Notes: a model not told the origin generated them from the sequence alone. Shown: positions 42,651-52,162, numbered from the stretch's first letter. The stretch is 64,000 nucleotides of DNA from Anaerolineales bacterium (GCA_025808555.1 CP075526.1:2179063-2243062), one strand, 5' to 3'. Made by a program: numbers and translations.

Positions 42651-43067
42651 ATGAGCCGCGGCCTCAACAAAGTGATGCTTATCGGCCACCTGGGCCGAGA
42701 CCCTGAGTTGCGCTACACGCCCGGCAACCGGGCGGTAGCCAGCTTCAGCCTGGCCAGCAGCCAAAGCTGGACCACGGCTGAAGGCGAAAAGCGCACCGAG
42801 ACCGAATGGTTCAAAGTAGTGGCCTGGGCCGGCCTGGCGGAATTTGCCAACCAGTACCTGAAAAAAGGCCAGCAAGTCTACATTGAAGGCCGGCTGAAGA
42901 CGCGGCGCTGGAAAGATGAGCAGGGAAACCCGCGCAGCGTTGTGGAAGTGGTTGCGCGTGAGATCCTGATGCTTAGCGAGCGCCGCGAAAAGCTGGAGCC
43001 TGAAGCCGAGGCCAGCTTCCCTGAAGACAATTACCCAGAAGGCGAAGAAGACGAGTTTCCCTTCTAG
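42651..43067 (+). CDS. ssb: Single-stranded DNA-binding protein
   Basis: A 138-residue SSB with the OB fold (LNKVMLIGHLGRDPELRYT; TEWFKVVAWAGLAEF; QQVYIEGRLKTRRW). The acidic tail ends EEDEFPF, the partner-binding tip. It coats single-stranded DNA as a tetramer in replication and repair. The linker is short compared with E. coli SSB. Confidence 0.96.
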   Translation: MSRGLNKVMLIGHLGRDPELRYTPGNRAVASFSLASSQSWTTAEGEKRTETEWFKVVAWAGLAEFANQYLKKGQQVYIEGRLKTRRWKDEQGNPRSVVEVVAREILMLSERREKLEPEAEASFPEDNYPEGEEDEFPF

Positions 43068-43094
43068 AGAAATCCATCTCGCAGAAAGTACAGC

Positions 43095-44339
43095 ATGGCT
43101 CGTAAATCCTTCAATCTCACTCCCAACAATCTGGTCGGTGCCGAACGCGACAAGTTCTACAGCCGCCTGCTCACCATCGGCACGATCGCGGTGGTGCTGC
43201 TGGTGGTTGGCCTGGTGGGCTATACCATTTTGCAGCAGAGCTACATCATTCCGCGCCAGACCCTGGCTCAGGTGGAAGGCGTAGCCATCACTGGCGATCA
43301 GTACCAGCAGCGAGTGCGGCTGAACCGCACTCGCCTGGTGAACACGTTCATGCAGTATTACCAGATGCAAAGCATCGTGATGGACCCCACTTTCCAGCAG
43401 CAAATTTACGTGCAGCTGCTTGGCCTGCAGCAGGAGCTGGACCCGCTGGTGACTGGCGAGAACACGCTGAACGAGCTTATTGATGACGAGCTGCTGAAGC
43501 TTGAAGCCGCTGAGCTGGGCATCACTGTCAGCGAAGCGGATGTAGAGCGCGAGTTGCAGAACTTCTTTGGCTACTTCCCGGACGGCACGCCTACCAGCGT
43601 GCCCACCCGTACTCCGTACGCCACCGCCACCTTCACCAGCCTGCAACTGGAGATGCTTAACGCCACGCCCACTTCAGAGGTGCCGCCGACCGCAACCGCC
43701 ACCCTGGCGCCCCTGCCCACCGGCACCGCGGCCCCCACGGCCACTCCTGTGACCGAGGATAGCTACCGCACCCAGCTAGCCGAGTATTTTGCCAGCCAGG
43801 GTGCTGAGGCTCAGATCAGCGAGCAGGCCATTCGCGAAGCCATCTACGCCGGCCTCCTGCGCCAAGCCTTCCGTGCCCGCTTTGAGGGCGACGTAGCCCG
43901 CACTGAGGATCAGGTATGGGCGCGCCACATTCTGGTTGCCACCGAGGAAGAGGCCCAGGATGTTTTGGACCGCCTGGAGGCTGGCGAAGATTGGGCTTTG
44001 ATCGCGGCGGATGTCTCCACTGATATGTCCAACCGCAGCCTGGGCGGCGACCTGGGCTGGTTCAACCGTGAGCGCATGGTTGAACCTTTTGCCGAGGCAG
44101 CCTTCAGCCTGCGGGTGGGCCAGACCAGCGAGCCGGTGCAAACCGACTTTGGCTGGCACATCATCCAAGTGCTGGGGCACCAGGAGCAGCCAGTAAGTGA
44201 GGAAACCTTCAACCAGCGCGTCTATGCGGTGCTGAACGACTACCTGGCCGGCCTGCGCGAGAAATATTCCTGGGAGATCATTGGCGAGCGCTGGAAAGCT
44301 GCAACGCCAGACAAACCCAGCCTGCCTGCCCTGCAATAA
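43095..44339 (+). CDS. Membrane-anchored PpiC-type peptidyl-prolyl isomerase
   Basis: A 414-residue foldase. A single membrane helix at residues 28-50 (IGTIAVVLLVVGLVGYTIL) is followed by a SurA-like N-terminal segment (VEGVAITGDQYQQRVRLNRTR). A Thr/Pro-rich linker spans about 165-220. A parvulin domain starts near 275: VWARHILVATEEEAQDVLDRL, SLGGDLGWFNRERMV and FGWHIIQVLGH. It should help fold exported proteins at the outer membrane face. Position after ssb takes the place where rpsR is usual. A terminator follows directly. Confidence 0.92.
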   Translation: MARKSFNLTPNNLVGAERDKFYSRLLTIGTIAVVLLVVGLVGYTILQQSYIIPRQTLAQVEGVAITGDQYQQRVRLNRTRLVNTFMQYYQMQSIVMDPTFQQQIYVQLLGLQQELDPLVTGENTLNELIDDELLKLEAAELGITVSEADVERELQNFFGYFPDGTPTSVPTRTPYATATFTSLQLEMLNATPTSEVPPTATATLAPLPTGTAAPTATPVTEDSYRTQLAEYFASQGAEAQISEQAIREAIYAGLLRQAFRARFEGDVARTEDQVWARHILVATEEEAQDVLDRLEAGEDWALIAADVSTDMSNRSLGGDLGWFNRERMVEPFAEAAFSLRVGQTSEPVQTDFGWHIIQVLGHQEQPVSEETFNQRVYAVLNDYLAGLREKYSWEIIGERWKAATPDKPSLPALQ

Positions 44340-44340
44340 C

Positions 44341-44377
44341 AAAAAAAAGCCGCTCCAAATGGAGCGGCTTTTTTTTT
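44341..44377. terminator. Bidirectional intrinsic terminator between ppiC and pspC genes
   Basis: GCCGCTCC-AAAT-GGAGCGGC with eight A before and nine T after. Confidence 0.94.
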
Positions 44378-44390
44378 GCAATGTTCCCGG

Positions 44391-44588
44391 TTACTCGGCC
44401 GGGATGATCAGCCAGGCCAGGAAATACAACAGCAGGCCGGGCACGCCCCCGGGCAGGAAAGCGATCACAAACGCCAGGCGGAACCAGAAGGTGCTGATGC
44501 CAAAAAAGTCGCCCAGGCCGCCACACACGCCTGCAAACACTCTATCGGTACGGGAGCGGCGCAGCGGCCGCCCAGAAGCATTAAACAT
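44391..44588 (-). CDS. PspC domain small membrane protein
   Basis: A 65-residue protein with the PspC signature RVFAGVCGGLGDFFGISTFWFRL and a hydrophobic hairpin (FVIAFLPGGVPGLLLYFLAWLIIP). PspC proteins sense or signal envelope stress; this is a minimal, single-domain copy with no psp partner genes nearby. Its promoter would lie in the 80-bp spacer to the smc gene. Confidence 0.9.
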   Translation of the reverse strand: MFNASGRPLRRSRTDRVFAGVCGGLGDFFGISTFWFRLAFVIAFLPGGVPGLLLYFLAWLIIPAE

Positions 44589-44669
44589 GTTTCACCTCGT
44601 CTCTAATCACTGGGCGAAAGCGCCCATCTGAATATGTACGCAAGTGCAACACATTGGTTGCAACTATTT

Positions 44670-47600
44670 CTAGCGCGAATAGCGCTCATCCACCTGATCG
44701 AGGCGCAGGCTGATCACCTGGCTGGCCGTGTCACGCCCCATGGTGATGCCATAGATCACATCTGCCACCTGCACCGTGTTGCGGTTGTGGGTGATGACCA
44801 CGAACTGCGTTTCCTGACTCAATTCGCGCAGCACCTCGGTAAAGCGGCCGACGTTGGCTTCATCCAGCATGGCGTCCACTTCGTCCATCACACAGAACGG
44901 CGTGGGCGAAGCCTTGAGCAGCGCGAACACCAGCGCCGCGGCGGTCAGGCTGCGTTCGCCGCCGGAGAGCAGCGCCAGGCGCTGCGTGCGCTTGCCGGGC
45001 AAACGCGCCTCGATGTCAATACCGGTCTGTCCGCTTTCGGTGCCGGCCTCGGTCAACAGCAGGCTGGCGGAGCCGCCGTTGAACAAGCGGCTGAAGATCA
45101 GCTTGAACTCCGCGGCCACTCGTTCAAAGGTGACCTGGAATTCCTTCTCCATCATCACGTCCAGCTCAGCGATCACTTGCTTAAGATCAACCTCAGCTGA
45201 GCGCAGGTCAGTCACCTGTGCTTCCATGCTCTCGACGCGGTCTTTGATCTCAACGTACTCTTTTTGCGCTTCCGGGTTGACGGCTCCCAGGCGGCGGATC
45301 TGGTTGCGCTGATGTTTGAGGGTCTCTTCAAGCTCGGGCGCCAAGGTCTCAACCCTAGGCAGCTTCTCGACCAGCTCGCCTAACGGCAACGGCGTAGGGC
45401 CGGAGACGATCTCATCGTATTGGAAGTTCACCAGGCCAAAGTCATCCTCAACCCGGCCGCGCAAGGTTTCCAGTGCCTCTTGTTGGCGGGCCAGCAGGAT
45501 CTGCGCCTGGGTGTGGTTGCGCTCGGCTGCGCTGAGGGCTTGTAGGGTGGCGGTCTCGTTCTTCTGCGCTTCCAGCTGGGCAGCATCCGCGGCAGCCAAT
45601 TCAGCTTCGGTCGGCTCGATCTGCGCTTGCAGGCCTTCGATTTCGACGCCCACAAGCCCCTCCTGCTGGCTGAGCTGCTGCTTCTCTAGCCCGATGGCCT
45701 GCACCTGTTGCTCCAGCTCCTGCACACGCTCCTGGTGCGAGCTCAGCTGGCCTTCGGCGCGCTGGAGTTGCTGCAGGCGTTCGGCCACGCGGCGCTGGGC
45801 CTCTTGTTGGGCGCGCTGGGCCACCGCCAGGCGCATCTCCCAATGGGCCACTTGGGCATGCAGTTCCTCGGCGGGTTCTTCGACCGCGATGGCCATCTCG
45901 TTCTCAAACTCAGCCTCGGCTGCTGCCATCTGCACAGCCAGCTCGGCTTCTTTTGCATTCAATGTGGCGATGGTTTCCTCGCCGGTGGCATGCTCCGTTT
46001 GCAGGGTGCGCTGCTGGGTCATGAACCAGTCCAGCTGGCGTTGCAACTGGCCGGATTCCAGCTCCTGCCCTTGCACCTCACGGCGAGCCATGTCCAGCGC
46101 GGCCTGGGCCTGTTCGACCTCGCGCACGGTGGCCTGGCGGGCCAGCTCGCGCTCGTTGACCTCATCGCCCAACTGCGCCAGGGCGGCTTCGAGAGCGACC
46201 AGTTCCGCAACGGCCTGCTCCAGCTCGGCGCGCAGTTCACGCTCCTGGCGCGGGCGCGCCAGGGCGGCAGCTGCCTTGGCGGCGCGTACTTCGATGGTGC
46301 CGGCGCGATGGAAGACCTCACCGCGCAGGGTAACTACCTGGCTGGCGTCAGCGTGTTCGGCAAGCAGGCGGCGGGCCGCCTGGCGGCTTTCGGCCACCAG
46401 CACGCGGCCTAGCAGCAGGTCCACCGCTGGGCGCACCCCGGGGGCAGCCTCTACAAGATCGGCCGCTACGCCCACCAGGCCATTGCCTGGCTGGGCGTTG
46501 AGGTGGCCAGTGGCCTGAATAGCGCTCAGCGGCAAAAGGGCTGCGGAGGCTTCGCCGCTTTCCAGCAAGCCCAGCGCGGCCTCGGGGTCATCCACGATCA
46601 CGCCGTCAGCATAGGCGCCTAGCGCGGCTGCGATGGCGGCCTCATGCTCCATGGCTACACGCAATTCGCGTCCTAAGGTGCCTCTGCCCAGCTGCAGGCC
46701 TTTCTCTTTGGCGGCCTGCAGAAGCAACTTGGCACCTTCGGCAAAGCCGGCGGCGTTGGCTTCTTCGAATGCGCTGATCTCTGCCGCCAAACGCGCCTGG
46801 CGACCCTGTAGCTGGCTGCGGGAGCCTTCCTGCTGCTTGAGCTGCTCCTGCAGCCGGGTCACTTCGGCAGCCGCCTGCTCTAGCAGGCGCTGCTGCTCAT
46901 TGAGGCGGCTTTCGGCGGCGGTGACCTTGGTGCGAAGCTGTTCGGTGGCCTGGTTCTGCTCGGCAATATCGCCATTCACCTTGGCGATCGTTCCGGCCAG
47001 CTCAGCCAGCTCGGCCTGCTTGCGGTCCAGGCTGGCCACCAGCATCTCGCGCTGGGCGCGGGAATTGGCTTGCTGGGCCTGCAGCTCGACTACGCGTTCA
47101 CGTGCGGCACGGGTCTTGGCCTCTTTCTCGTGCTGGGCCCCCTGCTTGCTTTGCAGCTCGGCGCGGGCTTCGTCCAGCTTCTTTTGGGCCTCTGCCCCCT
47201 CTTCTTCGTAGCGGGCCGCGTCCTGCTCGGCTTCCTTCAGCCGGGCTTGGAGGCCGGTCAGCTCGCCTTCGACGCGCTGGCGTTCTTCCTCCAGCGCTTT
47301 GCGGCGCTCACCCAGGGCGCGCTCGCGCTCGTCGGCCACGGCCAGATCACGGCTGGCGCCCTGGCGCCCGGCGTGCAACTCGGCTAGCTTGCGGTGCCAT
47401 TCGTTGAGTTGCACACGCAGCTCCTGGGTCTTGCTGCGCAGCTTATTTACTTCTTCACTGTGCTGCGTCTGTTTCTGGCGCGCCTGCGTCAGATTCTGTT
47501 CATGCAGATCAGCGTCCTGGCGCAGCTGGCGCATTTCGATCTGCGACTTGTTCCAGTGGTAGCCATACCATTCACGCAAGGTGTCACGCAAGCTGGCCCG

Positions 47601-48263
47601 CAGGGTGGAGAATTCCTCGGCGCGCTCAGCCTGTCGCTGCAAACTGCGCAGGCGTGGCTTGAGCTCGGCCAGGATGTCCTCGACGCGCTCCAGGTTGCGC
47701 AAAGTAGTATCCAGGCGTCGCAGGGATTGGTCTTTGCGGTCGCGGTACAAACCAATGCCGGCGGCTTCCTCAAACAGGCGGCGGCGCTCGTCTGACTTGA
47801 GCGTCAGGGCCGCATCCACCAGGCCCTGGCCGATGACGGTATAGGTGCGCTCAGACAAGCCAGAGGCGGCCAACAGCTCGCTCACGTCCTTCAGGCGCAC
47901 CTTCTGGTTGTTGATCAGATACTCATTCTGCCCGTCACGGTAAGCGCGGCGGGTGACGGCGACTTCGGCGAAGTCGACCGGCAGCCAACCCTCACTGTTG
48001 TCAAAGGTGATGGTGACGCTGGCCATGCCCGACCTGGGGCGCGATTCGGAGCCGGCGAAGATCATGTCTTCGGTCTTGCGGCCGCGCAGCAAGGCGTAGG
48101 ACTGCTCGCCCAGCACCCAGCGCAACGAATCGGCAATGTTGGATTTGCCCGAGCCGTTGGGACCGACCACGGCGGTGATCGGTGCGCCGAACTCAAAGTT
48201 CTGCGCGGTGGCAAAAGTTTTGTAGCCGTTTAATTCCAGGGACTTTAGTCGTAATGTTTTCAC
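44670..48263 (-). CDS. smc: Chromosome segregation SMC ATPase
   Basis: A 1197-residue SMC protein. Walker A is VVGPNGSGKSN (residues 32-40). Two long coiled-coil arms (about 165-500 and 670-1010) flank a hinge near 505-640. The C-terminal signature is LLSGGERSLTAAALVF and Walker B PFCVMDEVDAMLDEANV. It forms the condensin ring with ScpA (gene at 36 kb) and ScpB. GTG start at 48263. It starts 5 bp after rnc ends, the usual rnc-smc order. Confidence 0.97.
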   Translation of the reverse strand: MKTLRLKSLELNGYKTFATAQNFEFGAPITAVVGPNGSGKSNIADSLRWVLGEQSYALLRGRKTEDMIFAGSESRPRSGMASVTITFDNSEGWLPVDFAEVAVTRRAYRDGQNEYLINNQKVRLKDVSELLAASGLSERTYTVIGQGLVDAALTLKSDERRRLFEEAAGIGLYRDRKDQSLRRLDTTLRNLERVEDILAELKPRLRSLQRQAERAEEFSTLRASLRDTLREWYGYHWNKSQIEMRQLRQDADLHEQNLTQARQKQTQHSEEVNKLRSKTQELRVQLNEWHRKLAELHAGRQGASRDLAVADERERALGERRKALEEERQRVEGELTGLQARLKEAEQDAARYEEEGAEAQKKLDEARAELQSKQGAQHEKEAKTRAARERVVELQAQQANSRAQREMLVASLDRKQAELAELAGTIAKVNGDIAEQNQATEQLRTKVTAAESRLNEQQRLLEQAAAEVTRLQEQLKQQEGSRSQLQGRQARLAAEISAFEEANAAGFAEGAKLLLQAAKEKGLQLGRGTLGRELRVAMEHEAAIAAALGAYADGVIVDDPEAALGLLESGEASAALLPLSAIQATGHLNAQPGNGLVGVAADLVEAAPGVRPAVDLLLGRVLVAESRQAARRLLAEHADASQVVTLRGEVFHRAGTIEVRAAKAAAALARPRQERELRAELEQAVAELVALEAALAQLGDEVNERELARQATVREVEQAQAALDMARREVQGQELESGQLQRQLDWFMTQQRTLQTEHATGEETIATLNAKEAELAVQMAAAEAEFENEMAIAVEEPAEELHAQVAHWEMRLAVAQRAQQEAQRRVAERLQQLQRAEGQLSSHQERVQELEQQVQAIGLEKQQLSQQEGLVGVEIEGLQAQIEPTEAELAAADAAQLEAQKNETATLQALSAAERNHTQAQILLARQQEALETLRGRVEDDFGLVNFQYDEIVSGPTPLPLGELVEKLPRVETLAPELEETLKHQRNQIRRLGAVNPEAQKEYVEIKDRVESMEAQVTDLRSAEVDLKQVIAELDVMMEKEFQVTFERVAAEFKLIFSRLFNGGSASLLLTEAGTESGQTGIDIEARLPGKRTQRLALLSGGERSLTAAALVFALLKASPTPFCVMDEVDAMLDEANVGRFTEVLRELSQETQFVVITHNRNTVQVADVIYGITMGRDTASQVISLRLDQVDERYSR

Positions 48264-48268
48264 TCTTG

Positions 48269-49000
48269 TTAGCGACCCATCTCTTCTTGTTCCAGCAATA
48301 TCAAGGCTTCACGCGCAGCTGCTTTGCTGGCTGCCTGCTTACTGCGCCCCTCACCCCGCGCGATGCCGCGGCCCTGCACCTGCACTTCGACCACGAACAT
48401 CTTGCTGTGATCCGGCCCGCTCTCATCCACAATCTTATAGTGCGGTGCGCCATGCCCGCGCGCCTGCGCCCATTCCTGCAGCAGGCTCTTGGGGTCACGG
48501 TCGCTCTCGCTGGCCAGGGTGTGCTCCACCGCCTGGGGCAGCAACGGCGCCAGGAACTGATCGACGGCGAGGATGCCGCCATCCAGGTACAGCGCACCCA
48601 CCAGGGCTTCGAAGGCATTGCACAACATCGAGGTGCGCGTGCGGCCGCCGCCTTCCTCTTCGCCGTGGCCCATACGCAGGGCGCGGTCAATGCGGATCTG
48701 GCGGCCGAATTCCCCCAGGCGTTCGGTGCTCACCAGGCTGGCGCGCAGGCGGGTCATCTCGCCTTCGTTCATCTCGGGGAAGTGCTGATACAGCCAGGCG
48801 CCGACCACAAAATCAAGCACGGCATCGCCCAAAAATTCCAGACGCTCGTTATCTTCCAGCGCCTGGGGATTCTCGTTCAGATAGGAACGATGCGTCAAGG
48901 CGCGCAACAACAAGCGTGAATCTTTGATGGGCAACGCCAGGCGCGCAGCAAAACTTTGGGGGGCTTCCCGTTCTTGCGTTAGCTCAGGGTCATTGGGCAT
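48269..49000 (-). CDS. rnc: Ribonuclease III
   Basis: A 243-residue RNase III. The catalytic signature NERLEFLGDAVLDFVVG is near residue 50. The second metal-binding Asp/Glu lie in ALVGALYLDGG. The C-terminal double-stranded RNA-binding domain contains DPKSLLQEWAQ and SKQAASKAAAREAL. It processes rRNA precursors. I chose ATG 49000 because GGAAGGAG lies 10 nt upstream and upstream sequence is unlike the family. smc follows. Confidence 0.96.
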   Translation of the reverse strand: MPNDPELTQEREAPQSFAARLALPIKDSRLLLRALTHRSYLNENPQALEDNERLEFLGDAVLDFVVGAWLYQHFPEMNEGEMTRLRASLVSTERLGEFGRQIRIDRALRMGHGEEEGGGRTRTSMLCNAFEALVGALYLDGGILAVDQFLAPLLPQAVEHTLASESDRDPKSLLQEWAQARGHGAPHYKIVDESGPDHSKMFVVEVQVQGRGIARGEGRSKQAASKAAAREALILLEQEEMGR

Positions 49001-49033
49001 ACCCAGGCAACTCCTTCCGGGAACTGAAGGAAC

Positions 49034-49068
49034 GCTAGCCACCCCACAACGCGATGTGGGTGGCTGGC
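49034..49068 (-). terminator. Imperfect hairpin after fabF
   Basis: GCTAGCCACCCCACA pairs with TGTGGGTGGCTGGC with two mismatches or bulges. No T tract. It may be a weak terminator or lie in the rnc leader. Confidence 0.4.
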
Positions 49069-49095
49069 GACCCGCTAGTTCCTAAGGAGTGTATT

Positions 49096-50328
49096 TTATT
49101 CGTATTTTCGCAAAACGAGGACGGCATTGTGGCCGCCGAAGCCGAACGCATTGCTGATTGCAACCTTGATCTTGGACTCACGCGCCTTGTTGGGAATGTA
49201 GTCCAGATCGCAAACAGGGTCCGGCTCTTCGTAGTTGATGGTAGGCGGCAGGATGCCATCGCGAATAGCCAGCGCGCAGAACATCGCTTCGAGCGCACCG
49301 GTGGCGCCCATCATGTGGCCGGTCATCGACTTGGTGGAAGAGATGGGAATGTTGTAAGCCTGCTGGCCGAAGGCGGATTTGATGGCCGCCGTCTCAGACG
49401 CATCGTTGAGCGGCGTGCCGGTGCCGTGGGCGCTGATGTAACCGACCTCGTCTGGGTTGATGCCGGCCGAAGCCAGGGCCTGCTTGATGGCCTGGGCGCC
49501 GCCCGCGCCGGTTTCCGACGGCGCGGTGATGTGGCTGGCATCCGCTGAAGAGGCGTAGCCGGCCAGCTCAGCAATGATGTTGGCGCCGCGCTTCTTGGCG
49601 TGGCTTTCACTTTCGAGCATGAAGACGGCCGAACCCTCGCCCATCAGGAAACCATCGCGGTTCTTGTCAAACGGGCGCGGGGTGGCCTCGCCAAGCGATT
49701 TGCGCGACATGGCTTGCATGCGGTCGAAGGCGGCCACGGCAACCTTGGTGATGGTGGCTTCGGCTGCGCCGGCAAAGGCAGCATCGATCACGCCGGCGCG
49801 GATCAGCGTCCAGGCCAGGCCAATTCCATCTTGGCCGGAGGCGCAGGCGGAGGCGACCGAGAGCGCCGGTCCCTTGGCGCCATGGTCAATGCTGGTGAGG
49901 CCCGCCGAGCCGTTGGGCATCATCATCGGAATCAGGAAAGGACTGGCGCGGCGCGGGCTGTCGGTGTGCACGTCAACAATGCCGACTTCCATAGCGGTGA
50001 GGCCGCCAATGGCGGCCGAAATGATGCTGCCCACGCGGGCAGCGTTGCCCTCGTTGATCTCCAGGCCGGAATGCTTCATGGCCTGCGCCGAGGCGGCCGT
50101 GCCGAACAGCTGATAGCGGTCACGGCGGCGCGCCTCGCGGGCGTCAATGTACTCAGTGATGTCAAAGTTCTTGACCTCACAGGCGATCTTGACCAGGAAG
50201 TTCTCGGGGTCAAAGCAGGTGATGGGGCCAATGCCGGAGACGCCCTTGATGGCGTTGTCCCAGGTTTGCTCAACGGAATTTCCGAGCGGATTAACGGTCC
50301 CCATGCCGGTGATGACAACTTTTTCCAT
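49096..50328 (-). CDS. fabF: 3-oxoacyl-[acyl-carrier-protein] synthase II
   Basis: A 410-residue condensing enzyme. The nucleophile Cys is in SVASACASGQDGIGLAW; the two His are in YISAHGTGTPLND and MTGHMMGATGALEA. These form the Cys-His-His triad of KAS I/II. It extends acyl-ACP chains in fatty acid synthesis. ATG 50328 is preceded by GAGG. It sits before rnc-smc, but fabG, acpP and fabH are not present. fabD lies 6.5 kb away on the other strand. Confidence 0.95.
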   Translation of the reverse strand: MEKVVITGMGTVNPLGNSVEQTWDNAIKGVSGIGPITCFDPENFLVKIACEVKNFDITEYIDAREARRRDRYQLFGTAASAQAMKHSGLEINEGNAARVGSIISAAIGGLTAMEVGIVDVHTDSPRRASPFLIPMMMPNGSAGLTSIDHGAKGPALSVASACASGQDGIGLAWTLIRAGVIDAAFAGAAEATITKVAVAAFDRMQAMSRKSLGEATPRPFDKNRDGFLMGEGSAVFMLESESHAKKRGANIIAELAGYASSADASHITAPSETGAGGAQAIKQALASAGINPDEVGYISAHGTGTPLNDASETAAIKSAFGQQAYNIPISSTKSMTGHMMGATGALEAMFCALAIRDGILPPTINYEEPDPVCDLDYIPNKARESKIKVAISNAFGFGGHNAVLVLRKYE

Positions 50329-50348
50329 GCTAGACCTCAGTTCCTCTT

Positions 50349-51446
50349 CTAAAGCGACTTTAGACCAGACCCGGTAAGAATGAGCGCGACCGGCTCCGGC
50401 AACTGGCTGGCAGCCAGGGTGGAAAGCTGCCCCAGGCCTGCCCAGACAATGGCAGATGTTGGCTCTACAAATAACCCTGCACGAGCCAGTGCGTCGCGGG
50501 CGGGCAGGATCTCCTGCTCATCCACGGCCAGGAAGCGCCCACCGGTTGATTCTACAGCGCGCAGCAGCTCATCGCCGCGCACCGGCTGGCGCACACGCAC
50601 ACCCTCGGCCAGGGTCTGGCCCTCGGTGACCCAGGCCAGGCCGGCCGGGCCTTGGGTGGTAAGCGCCCACAGCGGCGCACAGGCGCGTGCCTGCACGCCG
50701 ATGAGCACGGGCAGGCGCTCGATGCGCCCGGCAGCTTTGAGGGCTTCGAAGCCCAGCGCAATGCCGAGCAGCAGGCTGCCGTGCCCGGCGGGCGCGATGA
50801 TGCTGCCCGGTGCCTGGTTGCCCAACTGCTCGTAGAGCTCGAATGCGATGGTGGCGATGCCCGGCAGGCCGAAGGGCATGTAGGCGTGGCTGGCATACAC
50901 CGCCCCACCCTCGGCGGCGCGCAGGACGGCCGCGGCGGCCTCAGAGCGCGGGCCGAGGATGCTGACCAGGTCGGCGCCGTAGGCTTCGATCTGGGTGCGC
51001 TTGGGGCCTGACGCATAGTCTGGCACGAACACGCGCGCCTTCACGCCGGCCCGCGCCGCGTAGGCGGCGAAGGAGGCGCCGGCATTGCCGGATGAATCTT
51101 CCAGCGCTTCGCTGACGCCACGCGTTTTCAAGAAGCTGAGCAACGGCGCGCTGCCGCGATCTTTATAAGAGCTGGTGGGATTTAGATATTCCTGCTTGAA
51201 GGCCAGCCGTTTGCCAAAGGCGGCGCCTTCCACGAGAGGCGTATTGCCCTCGCCCAGGCTGACCGCTTCGGCGTCACCAGGCAGCCCGAAACTGGCGCGG
51301 TAGCGCCACAGCCCGCTCGTCTGGCTGTCTGGCTCATAAGTCAGGCCACCCTGCACGCCAAACACGCCGCCGCAATGCAGGCAGCGGAACGGGGCTCCGG
51401 TTTCAGGGTATGGACGGCGGCAGTTGGCACAGACGAATTCTGTCAT
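50349..51446 (-). CDS. Threonine synthase-like PLP-dependent enzyme
   Basis: A 365-residue fold-type II PLP enzyme. It has an N-terminal zinc ribbon (CANCRR...CLHCGG). The PLP Lys is in NPTSSYKDRGSAPLL and the phosphate/substrate loop in DSSGNAGASFAAYAARAG. VFVPDYASGPKRTQIEAYGADL is typical of ThrC-like enzymes. It probably turns O-phosphohomoserine into threonine. The PLP-phosphate cup and full length are intact, but many ThrC-like paralogues exist, so the reaction is probable, not sure. It follows moaD-moaE by one shared base. Confidence 0.82.
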   Translation of the reverse strand: MTEFVCANCRRPYPETGAPFRCLHCGGVFGVQGGLTYEPDSQTSGLWRYRASFGLPGDAEAVSLGEGNTPLVEGAAFGKRLAFKQEYLNPTSSYKDRGSAPLLSFLKTRGVSEALEDSSGNAGASFAAYAARAGVKARVFVPDYASGPKRTQIEAYGADLVSILGPRSEAAAAVLRAAEGGAVYASHAYMPFGLPGIATIAFELYEQLGNQAPGSIIAPAGHGSLLLGIALGFEALKAAGRIERLPVLIGVQARACAPLWALTTQGPAGLAWVTEGQTLAEGVRVRQPVRGDELLRAVESTGGRFLAVDEQEILPARDALARAGLFVEPTSAIVWAGLGQLSTLAASQLPEPVALILTGSGLKSL

Positions 51447-52162
51447 CAGGCTTCTTTATCGGTCTGGGTGGGCACGTACTCGCCCTCCACCCACTCTTCG
51501 CCGTTGGGGCCGACTTCTTTTTTCCAAATGGGCACGATCTCCTTCAGGCGGTCAATGCCGTAGCGAGCGGCTTCGAACACGCCGCTGTCGCGATGGCCTG
51601 CGGTGCAAGCGATGAGTACGGTAGGAGTGCCCGGCAGTAGCGTGCCGATGCGCTGAGCAATGGCGATGCCTTCGACCTGCGGCCAGCGGGTGCGAATCTC
51701 CTCGGCGACCTGGTGCATCTTGGCCTCGGCCATCGGCACATAGGCCTCGTATACGAGGTGCTCAGTTTGATACGCTTCACCCCGGACGGTGACTGCGCGG
51801 ACCATACCGCTGAAGAAGCACGCCGCGCCGGTGCTGGGCAGCGTGATGCTGGCGAGCATGGCGTTGAGATCCAACGGGGCTTCGGTGATAGTGAAGTGCG
51901 TGGGCCAATCGCCCGCGCCGCCGCTCACGGGCGGGAACAGGGCCAACTCAGCGCCAGCGGGCACCGGGTCCGCGTCGAAAGCGTATTCCTTGTTGACGGC
52001 CACCAGCATGGCGCCAGCGTACGCTGCCAGCTGGGGGAACTTGGCAAACAGCGCCAGCTTGAAGGCGGCCACATCCGCCCCAGCTGGCAGGTCAAGCTGG
52101 GTTTGCGAGACGCCGGCTTTGTCTCGCAAAGTGGCGAAGAACAGCACGGTGACCGTGTTCAT
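51446..52162 (-). CDS. Fused MoaD-MoaE molybdopterin synthase
   Basis: A 238-residue fusion. MoaD (residues 1-82) is a ubiquitin-fold sulfur carrier ending ALFPPVSGG; MoaE (about 87-238) contains GAACFFSGMVRAVTV, YEAYVPMAEAKMHQV and a C-terminal IPIWKKEVG with the catalytic Lys pair. Together they insert sulfur into precursor Z to make molybdopterin. In a normal MoaD the Gly-Gly is the free C-terminus, so this chain needs cleavage after Gly82 to accept sulfur, as described for the mycobacterial fused MoaX. It supplies cofactor for the Mo hydroxylase genes at 0.2-4.3 kb. Confidence 0.92.
   Translation of the reverse strand: MNTVTVLFFATLRDKAGVSQTQLDLPAGADVAAFKLALFAKFPQLAAYAGAMLVAVNKEYAFDADPVPAGAELALFPPVSGGAGDWPTHFTITEAPLDLNAMLASITLPSTGAACFFSGMVRAVTVRGEAYQTEHLVYEAYVPMAEAKMHQVAEEIRTRWPQVEGIAIAQRIGTLLPGTPTVLIACTAGHRDSGVFEAARYGIDRLKEIVPIWKKEVGPNGEEWVEGEYVPTQTDKEA

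Noticed and set aside
45316..46518. A 400-codon Arg/Ser/Ala-rich open frame on the plus strand
   Set aside because: It is antisense to the smc coiled coil. Its composition is the mirror of Glu/Gln/Leu-rich codons.
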